Assembly: GCA_012974445.1 (NCBI GenBank)
Contig: JAAXQG010000178.1
Span: 1 to 37,526 of the forward strand
Length of the DNA: 37,526 nucleotides
Direction: 5' to 3'
DNA from: Desulfuromonadales bacterium
GTDB lineage: Bacteria > Desulfobacterota > Desulfuromonadia > Desulfuromonadales > JAAXQG01
This document shows positions 6,577 through 13,792 of this stretch, in pieces. Both the position numbers and the translations under genes were made by a program. Under the pieces are notes generated by a model. It was not told the origin of the DNA. It was given only the letters and a program-made list of their open reading frames with translations, and did no database searches. The stretch's first letter is position 1. Each line of letters begins with the position of its first letter.

Positions 6577-9066
6577 CTAGCCCTCAAGGCTTTCCCTGAC
6601 GGCCAGCGAGAGATCTGCGAGCTCAAAGGGCTTGATGAGAATCTTGCGTATGCCCAGCTGCGAAGGGTTCAGGTGCCGGATGCGCTCGGAATAGCCGGTG
6701 CACAGGATGATGGGCAGCTCGGGGCACTCGGCATGGATCGCCTCGGCGAGCCTCTCTCCTGTGAGCCCGGGCATGGTCTGGTCCGTCACCACCAGATCGA
6801 AGGACTCCGGGCTCCTGAAAAGGCCGAGGGCCTCCCGGCTGTCTGCGGTAGCCGTCACCTGATAGCCCAGCCCTTCGAGAAACTCGGTGCCGATGGCGAG
6901 AATGTCATTATCGTCGTCCACCAGCAGAATTCGCCCCTGCCCCCGGGGACTCTCCGGGGTCGCGGGTACCTGCTCCTGCGCCTCCCCGGCCTGATCGAGC
7001 TTCGGCAGCAGAATTTTGAAACTCGTCCCTTGCCCCGGTGTTGACCGGACGCTGATCTCCCCCCCCATGGAGGCGACGATGCCATGAACCATGGCCAGCC
7101 CCATGCCGGTGCCTTCGCCCTGCGGCTTGGTGGTGAAGAAGGGATCGAAGATGCGCTCCTGAACCCCCGGGTCGATCCCCTGCCCCGTATCGCTGAGCTC
7201 CAGCTGCATGTAGGGCCCCGGCGCAAGCGGGTGGGTGACGGAGCTTTGCCCGGCGTCCAGGTCCAGGGGCTTGAGGCTCAGGCTCAGAATCCCCCCCGTC
7301 GCGCGCATGGCGTAGCCAGCATTGGTGCCCAGATTCATGATGAGCTGGTGAACCTGGCTGGGATCGCCCTTGACCGCCCCTGCGGCCAGCGCCTCCACCC
7401 GGATCTCGATGGTGGACGGCAGGGAGCTGCGCAGCAGGTTCAGGACTTCGCTGGCCACGACGGCAAGCTCCACGCGGCGCCGCTCCGGTTCGCGGCGCCG
7501 GGAAAAGACCAGAATCTGATTCACCATCTCCCTGGCCCGCCCCGCCACCTTCCTGATGCGCTCGAGATTCCTCTGTACGGCGCTGTCCTGCTGCGTGCCG
7601 GCAAGGGCCAGCTCGGTGTAGCCCAGAATGGCCGCCACGATGTTGTTGAAGTCGTGGGCGATCCCCCCCGCCAGGGTGCCCAGCTCCTCCATCTTCTGCT
7701 GCTGCCTGAGCCTGGCCTCCATCTTGAGCTTTTCGGTGACGTCGCGCACCACCTCCACGATATTGACCACCTCCCCCTGCTCGTTGAGCACGGGGCTGAT
7801 ACTGAGATCTCCGGCCAGCTCCGAGCCGTCCTTGCGGCGATAGCTGCCCTGCCCGCTCCATGTCTTTCCCTTGCGCAGATGATCCCAGATCTGTCGGTAG
7901 AAGGCTTCGTCATGCTTGCTGTGGCGGAGCATGGCGATAGGGTTGCCCAGTAGATCCTTCTCGTCGTAACCGAGCATGCCGAGAAAAGCCGGATTGCTGT
8001 ACACGAGGGTCCCTTCGGGGTCGAGCATGAAGATGCCGTCCTGCGCCTGCTCGATGGCGGTGTGCATCCGCTGCCGACTTCGCAGCTCCTGCTTGAGCTC
8101 GGCGGTGGCCGCATTGACCCTGCGGCGCAGGGTACGGTTCCAGAGCATGATCCCACTGAAGGTCAGCAGAACCAGCAACACCACGGCGCCGCCGTAAGTC
8201 CAGACACGCCGGCTGCGCAGCAGCAGGCTGAGGTAGTTCTGATCCAGCCTTATCCAGCGGTTGTAGATGGCGGCGTGCTCGGCCCTGCTGATGCCATCGA
8301 GCCCTTTTTGAAGAACGCTCACGAGCATCGGCCAGTCGGAGCGCACGGCGATACGATTGTAGATCCTGTAATCCGTGTGTCCGGCCACGCGCAGGTTCGT
8401 GATCCCCTTATCCTCGATAAAATAGCTCGCCTGGGGCAGGCTGATGATGGTGGCGTCAATTTCGTCGAAGGAGACATGAAGCAGGGCGGCGAGATAATTG
8501 TAGACGGGCTGGATGTGGATCCCCGGATGGTACTTGCGTACATAGTCGATGACCGCATACTCCTTGGGCAGGGCCAGTTCCATCCCCCTGTCTTCCATAT
8601 CGGCCAGTGTCAGGAACTGATCGGTCCGGCTACGGTTCACCAGGATGGTCGTGGGCAGCACCAGATAGGGGCGCGTCACCTCCATATGGTCAACGGCAGC
8701 CGGGTTCCCCGCGAAGGCGGCAATCAGGTCGATTTCCCGCGCCCTGGCCATCCTGAGCAGCTCGACCATGTTCTCGGGCTCGACCACCCGGATACGCAGT
8801 GCGAGGCTCTTCTCCAGCACTCTGATGTAGTCGGCCACCATCCCCTGGTAGAGACCGTGCTCGTCGAGATACTCCAGAGGCCGGTTTGCGGGCGTAGCCG
8901 CCAGCACCAGGGGACGCTCGAGGTCACCGAGCCACTGCCGCTCCTGCGCCGAGAGGAGATCTGCCTGCTGGGCCAGGACGGGGATGACGCGAAGGAGCAC
9001 GAGCAGGAGCAGGGCGGACAAGATGATCAGAACAGAGACCAGGGAGGCAGGGCTGGAAGACTTCAT
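6577..9066 (-). CDS. Hybrid sensor histidine kinase with periplasmic SBP_bac_3-like domain, PAS and receiver
   Basis: This 829-aa protein has an N-terminal membrane segment (about residues 8-30) and an extracytoplasmic domain resembling amino-acid-binding SBP_bac_3 proteins (about 45-265; LVLAATPANRPLEYLDEHGLYQGMVADYIRVLEKSL is the typical opening). A second membrane segment (about 287-308) leads to a PAS domain (about 325-442; AQDGIFMLDPEGTLVYSNPAFLGMLGY). The HisKA H-box is AGGIAHDFNNIVA, with phospho-acceptor His near 470. The HATPase has N-box HQLIMNLGTNAG, G1 DTGQGID and G2 GTGMGLAMVHG. A C-terminal receiver (ILLVDDDNDI...VVTDQTMPG, Asp near 760) makes it a hybrid kinase. AGGAG lies 5 bases before the ATG. 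It is divergent from a sigma-54 response regulator, almost certainly its partner. The ligand is probably a small solute such as an amino acid (inference). Confidence 0.94.
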   Translation of the reverse strand: MKSSSPASLVSVLIILSALLLLVLLRVIPVLAQQADLLSAQERQWLGDLERPLVLAATPANRPLEYLDEHGLYQGMVADYIRVLEKSLALRIRVVEPENMVELLRMARAREIDLIAAFAGNPAAVDHMEVTRPYLVLPTTILVNRSRTDQFLTLADMEDRGMELALPKEYAVIDYVRKYHPGIHIQPVYNYLAALLHVSFDEIDATIISLPQASYFIEDKGITNLRVAGHTDYRIYNRIAVRSDWPMLVSVLQKGLDGISRAEHAAIYNRWIRLDQNYLSLLLRSRRVWTYGGAVVLLVLLTFSGIMLWNRTLRRRVNAATAELKQELRSRQRMHTAIEQAQDGIFMLDPEGTLVYSNPAFLGMLGYDEKDLLGNPIAMLRHSKHDEAFYRQIWDHLRKGKTWSGQGSYRRKDGSELAGDLSISPVLNEQGEVVNIVEVVRDVTEKLKMEARLRQQQKMEELGTLAGGIAHDFNNIVAAILGYTELALAGTQQDSAVQRNLERIRKVAGRAREMVNQILVFSRRREPERRRVELAVVASEVLNLLRSSLPSTIEIRVEALAAGAVKGDPSQVHQLIMNLGTNAGYAMRATGGILSLSLKPLDLDAGQSSVTHPLAPGPYMQLELSDTGQGIDPGVQERIFDPFFTTKPQGEGTGMGLAMVHGIVASMGGEISVRSTPGQGTSFKILLPKLDQAGEAQEQVPATPESPRGQGRILLVDDDNDILAIGTEFLEGLGYQVTATADSREALGLFRSPESFDLVVTDQTMPGLTGERLAEAIHAECPELPIILCTGYSERIRHLNPSQLGIRKILIKPFELADLSLAVRESLEG

Positions 9067-9070
9067 CGGA

Positions 9071-9169
9071 CTCCTGCTTATGCTACATTTATTTCAGGTT
9101 CTTCGTCCGGCGTCGCCCGCGCGGCGACCCGACCCATTGTACAATTCATTATATCGTCCGAAGCAGGAG
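9071..9169. repeat. 9-bp inverted repeat in the divergent kinase/regulator promoter region
   Basis: CTCCTGCTT (9071-9079) and AAGCAGGAG (9161-9169) are exact inverted copies about 80 bases apart, facing out toward the two genes. The left copy is the ribosome site of the kinase gene (AGGAG 5 bases before its ATG). The right copy is a strong Shine-Dalgarno-like AGGAG with no usable start codon at normal distance, because the codon there is ATC. Confidence 0.5.
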
Positions 9170-9198
9170 AATTCGACATCGCCCCCGGAAACGGGAGC

Positions 9199-10647
9199 AT
9201 GGGGAAGGATGAGGCCACCTTGAGGGCACGAATCCTGGTGATCGATGACGATCCCGACATGAGCTGCATCATCGCCGAGCTGGCCGAGGATTCCGGTCAG
9301 GTCGCGCAAGTGGCGGGAACCCTGGGCGCGGGGCTGGAGAAGCTCTCCGACGGGCCCTTCGACCTCGTCTTTCTTGACGTGCGCCTGCCCGACGGCAGCG
9401 GCCTCGACGCCCTGCCCGAGATCCGCAAGGGGCCGGGGCGGCCGGACGTGATCATCATCACCGGGCTGGGTGATCCCGACGGCGCCGAGCTGGCCATCCA
9501 GAACGGGGCCTGGGACTATATCGAGAAGGGCAGCAGCCTTCAGCAGATCCGCTTCTCCATGGAGAGGGCGCTCAGGTACCGGCAGCGCTCCAGTCAGGAA
9601 GGCAGGCTGGTGCTCAAAAGGGAGCGGTTGATCGGGGAGAGCCCCGCTCTCCAGCCCGTGCTCGACAACCTCATCATCGCCGCAGGGGGGGATGCCGGAG
9701 TGCTGGTCACGGGGGAGACGGGGACGGGCAAGGAGGTGGTGGCCCGGACCATCCACGAGAACAGCACCCGGGCCTCCGGACCCTTCGTGGTGCTGGACTG
9801 CGCCTCGCTGCCCGAGAACCTGGTGGAGGGGGAACTCTTCGGCCATCTCAAGGGCTCCTTTACCGGGGCCAGCGCCACGCGCACGGGGCTGGTGGGGCAG
9901 GCCGACGCCGGTACCCTCTTTCTCGATGAGGTGGGGGAGCTTCCCCTGGCCGTCCAGTCCAGCTTTCTTCGGGTGCTCCAGGAAAAACGCTATCGCCCCC
10001 TGGGCTCCACCCGGGAACTCTCAAGCGATTTCCGGCTCATCGCCGCCACAAACCGAGATCTCGTAGCCATGTGCGCCGATGGCAGCTTCCGCACCGACCT
10101 CTACTACCGCCTGAAATCCTGCGCCATCTGCATGCCGCCGCTGCGCGAGCGTCTCGAGGATATTCCGGCCCTGGCGCGCTCCCAGCTCGACCGCATGTGC
10201 CTCGGCTACTCGCTGGACACCAAGGAACTCTCCGAGGAGCTCCTCGGCCTGTTGATGCACTACGACTGGCCCGGAAACGTACGGGAGCTGATCCAGACCC
10301 TGGAGCGCACCCTGATGCGGGGCAAGGACGAAAAGACTCTCTACCCCGAGCACCTCCCCGTAGACATCCGGGCCAAAGCCGCCGGGCGAAGCCTCCAGAA
10401 CGTCTCCCCCCTCCCCAGCCTGGCACCGGGCGAAGAGCGCCCTGAAACCCCGCCCCAACTTTCCGCCGAGACGCTCCCCCCCTTCAAGGACTACCGCAGG
10501 CAAGGGATCGAAGAGCTGGAAAGAGCCTACCTGGACCGGCTCATGGAGCTCTGCGGCGGCTCCATCAAACAGGCCTGCAGCCGCTCCGGCCTCTCGCGAA
10601 CCCGCCTCTATGTGCTGATGAAGCAGTACGGCGTTACCCGCGATTAG
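9199..10647 (+). CDS. Sigma-54-dependent response regulator (NtrC/DctD class)
   Basis: A 482-aa regulator: receiver (about 10-125; acidic pair in VIDDDPD, phospho-acceptor Asp60 in FLDVRLPDG, Lys in YIEKG), AAA+ sigma-54 interaction domain (about 150-375; Walker A GETGTGKE near 171, sigma-contacting loop GSFTGA near 219, Walker B GTLFLDEVGE, Arg finger region FRTDLYYRL) and a C-terminal Fis-type helix-turn-helix (about 435-480; IKQACSRSGLSRTRLYVLMKQYG). The ORF track start at 8062 is wrong, because the extension is antisense to the kinase. I chose ATG 9199. TTG 9220, behind AAGGATGAGG, is a real alternative (protein then starts MRARILVIDDD). The loop is GSFTGA, a known natural variant of GAFTGA. 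It should be phosphorylated by the divergent kinase and drive the sigma-54 promoter just downstream. Confidence 0.94.
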   Translation: MGKDEATLRARILVIDDDPDMSCIIAELAEDSGQVAQVAGTLGAGLEKLSDGPFDLVFLDVRLPDGSGLDALPEIRKGPGRPDVIIITGLGDPDGAELAIQNGAWDYIEKGSSLQQIRFSMERALRYRQRSSQEGRLVLKRERLIGESPALQPVLDNLIIAAGGDAGVLVTGETGTGKEVVARTIHENSTRASGPFVVLDCASLPENLVEGELFGHLKGSFTGASATRTGLVGQADAGTLFLDEVGELPLAVQSSFLRVLQEKRYRPLGSTRELSSDFRLIAATNRDLVAMCADGSFRTDLYYRLKSCAICMPPLRERLEDIPALARSQLDRMCLGYSLDTKELSEELLGLLMHYDWPGNVRELIQTLERTLMRGKDEKTLYPEHLPVDIRAKAAGRSLQNVSPLPSLAPGEERPETPPQLSAETLPPFKDYRRQGIEELERAYLDRLMELCGGSIKQACSRSGLSRTRLYVLMKQYGVTRD

Positions 10648-10665
10648 GAGCCTGCCAGACTCCTA
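10645..10665. repeat. Short inverted repeat at the end of the regulator gene
   Basis: TAGGAG (10645-10650) and CTCCTA (10660-10665) form a perfect 6-bp stem with a 9-base loop. The first arm includes the TAG stop codon of the regulator. No U-tract follows, so it is at most a weak terminator or a protein-binding palindrome. Confidence 0.35.
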
Positions 10666-10670
10666 GCATC

Positions 10671-10731
10671 CCGCTTCTGTGAACAGGGGACGTCCCGCTT
10701 TTATGAACATTGCGTACCGCCTTTGTGAACA
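10671..10731 (+). promoter_or_regulatory. Three phased direct repeats, candidate enhancer (UAS) sites for the sigma-54 regulator
   Basis: Three 15-base copies follow the pattern CCGCytytrTGAACA: CCGCTTCTGTGAACA (10671-10685), CCGCTTTTATGAACA (10695-10709) and CCGCCTTTGTGAACA (10717-10731). Start-to-start spacing is 24 and 22 bases, about two helical turns, so they lie on one face of the DNA. They sit roughly 85-145 bases upstream of the -24/-12 promoter, the distance where NtrC-class activators bind. A perfect palindrome GGGACGTCCC (10687-10696) lies between copies 1 and 2. The alternative is a decayed REP-like element, since runs such as aacaggggacgtcccg also occur in dispersed repeats. Confidence 0.5.
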
Positions 10732-10814
10732 TTTCATTGCCTGTCCCTTTCCTTCATCTGTGCCGCAGGACCGAAAACACTCCTAACCTACCGTAAGCAG
10801 GCCCTTTTCACCCC

Positions 10815-10830
10815 TGGCACGCTCCTTGTA
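10815..10830 (+). promoter_or_regulatory. Sigma-54 (-24/-12) promoter of the TRAP-sdaA operon
   Basis: TGGCACgctccTTGTA matches the sigma-54 consensus TGGCAC-N5-TTGCW with a single deviation (C to T in the -12 box), and the base before it is the preferred pyrimidine. GG and the TTG core have the required spacing. Transcription would start about 10 bases past the -12 box, leaving a leader of roughly 90 bases before dctP. A sigma-54 activator gene ends 168 bases upstream, which makes the match much more credible. Confidence 0.75.
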
Positions 10831-10930
10831 AAACAGAGTTACCAGGCAGTCGAGAGGGAGCTGCTCCCTCGGCTATGTGGCCCCCGGTGATGCCGGGTGC
10901 ATAACAACGGATGAATTTAGGAGTGTTCCC

Positions 10931-11941
10931 ATGAAACGTATTCTTACCGCCCTGCTCTGTACCCTGGCCCTGCTGGGGCTGAGCGCCTGCAAGGATTCCG
11001 ACAGCGGCAAGGCAGAGACCCTGACCCTGAAGCTGGCGACCCAGCACCCCGTGGAACATATGGCCCACAAATCCGCCGAGCGCATCAAGGCGCGCATCGA
11101 GAAGGAGACCGAGGGGCGCGTGCAGGTCAAGATCTACCCGGCCAACCAGCTCGGAGACGCTTCCCAGCTCTACGAGGAGGTTATCCGCGGTTCCATCGAC
11201 GTCGCCCATATCACCGTACCCGATCAGTTCGACTCCCGTCTGGGTGTGGGCTTCCTCCCCTTCATCGCCCGTGACTACGATCAGATCCGCAAGGTGCTGG
11301 CCAAGGGCTCCTTCATCGACCGGGAAATGGACAAGATGCATGACGCCCTGGGCGTGAAGTACCTCGGATACTACGGCGAAGGCTTCATCGGCGTGGGCAC
11401 CGTCAAGCCCCTTGAGGCCATCACCAAGCCCGGCGCCGATAAGGGGCAGATGATCCGCGTGCCCGGTCTGGATGTGTTCAAGTTCGGCGCCGAGGAACTG
11501 GGTTTCCGCACCACCTCCCTGCCCTATGCCGACACTTACACCGCCCTGCAGACCGGCGTTGTCGACGGCTGGCTCGGAGGCCCCCCCAACCTGAATTACC
11601 TCGGTTTCCGGGACGTTATCAAGAACTTCTACCAGTACAACGTGAACTTTGAAGCCACCCAGTACGTGATGAACAAGGGCATCTTCGAGGGGATCGCCGC
11701 TGCGGACCGCGCCGTCGTCGAGGCAACCTTTAAGGACGAGGGTCAGCAATCCTTTCTGATGGCCGAGAGCGAAGACCAGATGTACCGCAAGAAGCTTCAG
11801 GAAGAGGGCGTCGAGGTTCACACTTTCTCCACCCAAGAGCTTGAGGCCATGGCCGACCATGTACGCAAGCACGCCTGGAAGCGCCTCGAGTCAAATCTGA
11901 CCCCCGAGCTGCTGGACGGCCTGAAGAACTCCTACAACTGA
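10931..11941 (+). CDS. dctP: TRAP transporter substrate-binding protein DctP family, predicted lipoprotein
   Basis: This 336-aa protein is the extracytoplasmic solute receptor of a tripartite ATP-independent periplasmic transporter. The ATG at 10931 has AGGAG 8 bases upstream; the longer track ORF from 10877 has no such site. The N-terminus is a lipoprotein signal with lipobox LSAC and Cys20 (residue +2 is Lys). The mature part follows the DctP family plan: LKLATQHPVEHMAHKSAERIKARIEKETEGRVQVKIYPANQLG, GSIDVAHI, the carboxylate-binding Arg region (MIRVPGLDVFKFGAEELGF) and ALQTGVVDGWLGG. Family members bind organic anions through that Arg. Genes for both permease subunits and a serine dehydratase follow, so the ligand may be L-serine or a related hydroxy or amino acid (inference). 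Confidence 0.94.
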   Translation: MKRILTALLCTLALLGLSACKDSDSGKAETLTLKLATQHPVEHMAHKSAERIKARIEKETEGRVQVKIYPANQLGDASQLYEEVIRGSIDVAHITVPDQFDSRLGVGFLPFIARDYDQIRKVLAKGSFIDREMDKMHDALGVKYLGYYGEGFIGVGTVKPLEAITKPGADKGQMIRVPGLDVFKFGAEELGFRTTSLPYADTYTALQTGVVDGWLGGPPNLNYLGFRDVIKNFYQYNVNFEATQYVMNKGIFEGIAAADRAVVEATFKDEGQQSFLMAESEDQMYRKKLQEEGVEVHTFSTQELEAMADHVRKHAWKRLESNLTPELLDGLKNSYN

Positions 11942-11956
11942 TTAAACACGCAACCC

Positions 11957-11980
11957 TGCGGCGGGGCCCGCCCCGCCGCA
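11957..11980 (+). terminator. Perfect 11-bp hairpin between dctP and dctQ
   Basis: TGCGGCGGGGC-cc-GCCCCGCCGCA is a perfect palindromic stem of 11 bp (practical loop about 4 bases), 15 bases after the dctP stop, followed by the pyrimidine-rich accctttcctt. It lacks a clean U-run. It probably acts as a partial terminator or a 3' RNA stabiliser that raises dctP expression relative to the permease genes, as is common after genes for binding proteins. Confidence 0.65.
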
Positions 11981-12016
11981 ACCCTTTCCTTAGCCTGAAC
12001 CCAAGGGGACACAGCC

Positions 12017-12532
12017 ATGTTCAAGGACGAAAACCATCCCATAAAGACCTTATGGACGGGTCTCGACCGCTTCCAGAAGCTCATCATGGCTTCCACCAGC
12101 GTCTTTATCGTGGCCATGGTCTGTGTCGCCGTGGTGGCCAGATACGTCTTCAACTCCGACTTCTACGGCTCCGAGGAGCTGATCCAGATGCTCGCCTTCT
12201 GGCTCTACTTCATCGGCGCCGCCCAAGGCTCCCGCGAGCGCAGCCAGATCAGCGCCGACATCATGAGCTGCTACATCAGCTGTGAGCGCAAGGCAAGGCT
12301 CGCCGCCATATTCAAGGATCTCATCACCCTGGCCATCTGCCTGCTGGTCACCTGGTGGTCGATCCAGTTCGTCGCCTGGGGCTTCAAGATGAACCCCCGC
12401 TCTCCGGTCTTTCGCCTGCCCATGCTCATCCCCCATGCGGCCATTGCCCTGGGTTTCATCCTGATGTCCCTCTATCATTTCGTCTATCTCCTCCAGGACA
12501 TCACAACCCACCTTCGCCTCAAGCGGGCCTGA
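12017..12532 (+). CDS. dctQ: TRAP transporter small permease subunit (DctQ family)
   Basis: A 171-aa inner-membrane protein with four hydrophobic segments (about residues 20-40, 55-75, 95-120 and 135-155), as in DctQ small TRAP subunits. Recognisable family stretches are VFIVAMVCVAVVARYVFNSDFYGSEELIQMLAFWLYFIGAAQGSRERSQISADI and the later FRLPMLIPHAAIALGFILMSLYHF. The ATG follows AAGGGGA by about 9 bases. It lies between dctP (75 bases, with the hairpin) and dctM (21 bases). DctQ forms a membrane complex with DctM and is needed for transport driven by a sodium gradient. Confidence 0.92.
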   Translation: MFKDENHPIKTLWTGLDRFQKLIMASTSVFIVAMVCVAVVARYVFNSDFYGSEELIQMLAFWLYFIGAAQGSRERSQISADIMSCYISCERKARLAAIFKDLITLAICLLVTWWSIQFVAWGFKMNPRSPVFRLPMLIPHAAIALGFILMSLYHFVYLLQDITTHLRLKRA

Positions 12533-12553
12533 GAGTAGAGAGGAAGATCGACC

Positions 12554-13774
12554 ATGACTGTTGCTTTTGCCATTGGCATTCTCGTCGCCACCCTGATTAT
12601 CGGGGTCCCCATCCCCTTTGCCTTCTTCAGCTCCGGCGCCTACATCATCTACAGCTCCGGTTATGACCCCGGTTTTCTGCTCCCCTTCGGCTTCGCCAAG
12701 ATGAATTCCGTGGTGCTGCTGACCATTCCCCTGTTCATCATGGCGGGGGGAGTCATGGACCGGGGCGGCATCGGGGAGAAGCTCGTGGATCTGGTGGACA
12801 TCATAGCCGGGCGCATCCGGGGCGGTCTGGGCGTCGTCATGGTCATCACCTGTGCCATCTTCGGCGCGGTCTCCGGCTCTTCCTCCGCCACGGTCTCCTG
12901 TATCGGCTCCATCATGATGCCCAAGCTCAAGGCCGCCGGTTACCCCCAGGGACACGCCGCGGCCCTGCTGGCCAGCTCCGGGGTTCTGGGCATCCTGATT
13001 CCGCCGAGCATGCTGATGATCCTCTACGCCTGGATGGGCAACCAGTCGGTACTGGCCTGCTTCCTCTCCGCCTTCGTGCCCGGCCTGATCCTCACGGTGC
13101 TGCTGAGTCTGGTGAACCTCTTTCTGCTACGCAAGAACACGAAGATCAAGGTCAACGAGAGCATCGACATGGCGACCACCGCCAAACTCTTCGCCTCCAA
13201 GAGCGTCAAGGCCTCCCCGGCCCTCATGATGCCCGTGATCATTCTCGGGGGGATCTACGGGGGCATCATGACGCCCACCGAAGCCGCCGCCGTGGCCGTG
13301 CTCTACGCCATCCCCGTGGCCATGTTCGTATACCGGGGGCTTAAGATGCGCAACCTGGTGAGCACCCTCATCGAATCCGCCACCACCACGGGGGTCATCA
13401 TGGTCATGATGTTTGCGGTCATGATCCTCTCACGGCTCTACATCATGGAGAACCTGCCGGACCAGATCATGACGCTGCTGACCTCCATCTCGGAAAACAA
13501 ATTCGTGCTGCTGATGATGATCAACCTCTTCATGCTCATCATGGGCATGCTCATGGACGACGTTTCCGGCGTGCTGCTGGGCACCCCCATTCTGGTCCCC
13601 CTTGTGATGAAGCTGGGCGTGGACCCGGTGCATTTCGCCGCTATCATGGGGGTGAACCTGGGCATGGGCAACGTGACCCCCCCGACGGCTCCCCTGCTCT
13701 ACCTCTCGGGACGCATCTCGGGGGCGCCGGTGACGGAGATGCTCAAGCCGACCCTCTATCTGATCCGGCAGTAG
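12554..13774 (+). CDS. dctM: TRAP transporter large permease subunit (DctM family)
   Basis: A 406-aa, strongly hydrophobic protein of the DctM family, the transport-catalysing TRAP subunit with about 11-12 membrane segments. Family stretches visible include LLTIPLFIMAGGVMDRGGIGEKLVDL, GAVSGSSSATVSCIGSIMMPKL, SSGVLGILIPPSMLMILYAWM, GGIYGGIMTPTEAAAVAVLYA and NLGMGNVTPPTAPLLYLSGRI. The length is near the usual 425. The ATG has GAGGAAG upstream at a normal distance. Only 18 bases separate its stop from the serine dehydratase start, so the two are transcribed and probably translated together. Confidence 0.95.
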   Translation: MTVAFAIGILVATLIIGVPIPFAFFSSGAYIIYSSGYDPGFLLPFGFAKMNSVVLLTIPLFIMAGGVMDRGGIGEKLVDLVDIIAGRIRGGLGVVMVITCAIFGAVSGSSSATVSCIGSIMMPKLKAAGYPQGHAAALLASSGVLGILIPPSMLMILYAWMGNQSVLACFLSAFVPGLILTVLLSLVNLFLLRKNTKIKVNESIDMATTAKLFASKSVKASPALMMPVIILGGIYGGIMTPTEAAAVAVLYAIPVAMFVYRGLKMRNLVSTLIESATTTGVIMVMMFAVMILSRLYIMENLPDQIMTLLTSISENKFVLLMMINLFMLIMGMLMDDVSGVLLGTPILVPLVMKLGVDPVHFAAIMGVNLGMGNVTPPTAPLLYLSGRISGAPVTEMLKPTLYLIRQ

Positions 13775-13792
13775 GAAAGAGGTCAAAAAACT

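Noticed and set aside
8062-9198. 5' extension of the sigma-54 regulator ORF in the track
   Set aside because: It runs antisense through the sensor kinase gene; homology to receiver domains begins only after 9199.
10645-10665. TAGGAG/CTCCTA as the terminator of the regulator gene
   Set aside because: The stem is only 6 bp and there is no T-tract; listed only as an inverted repeat.
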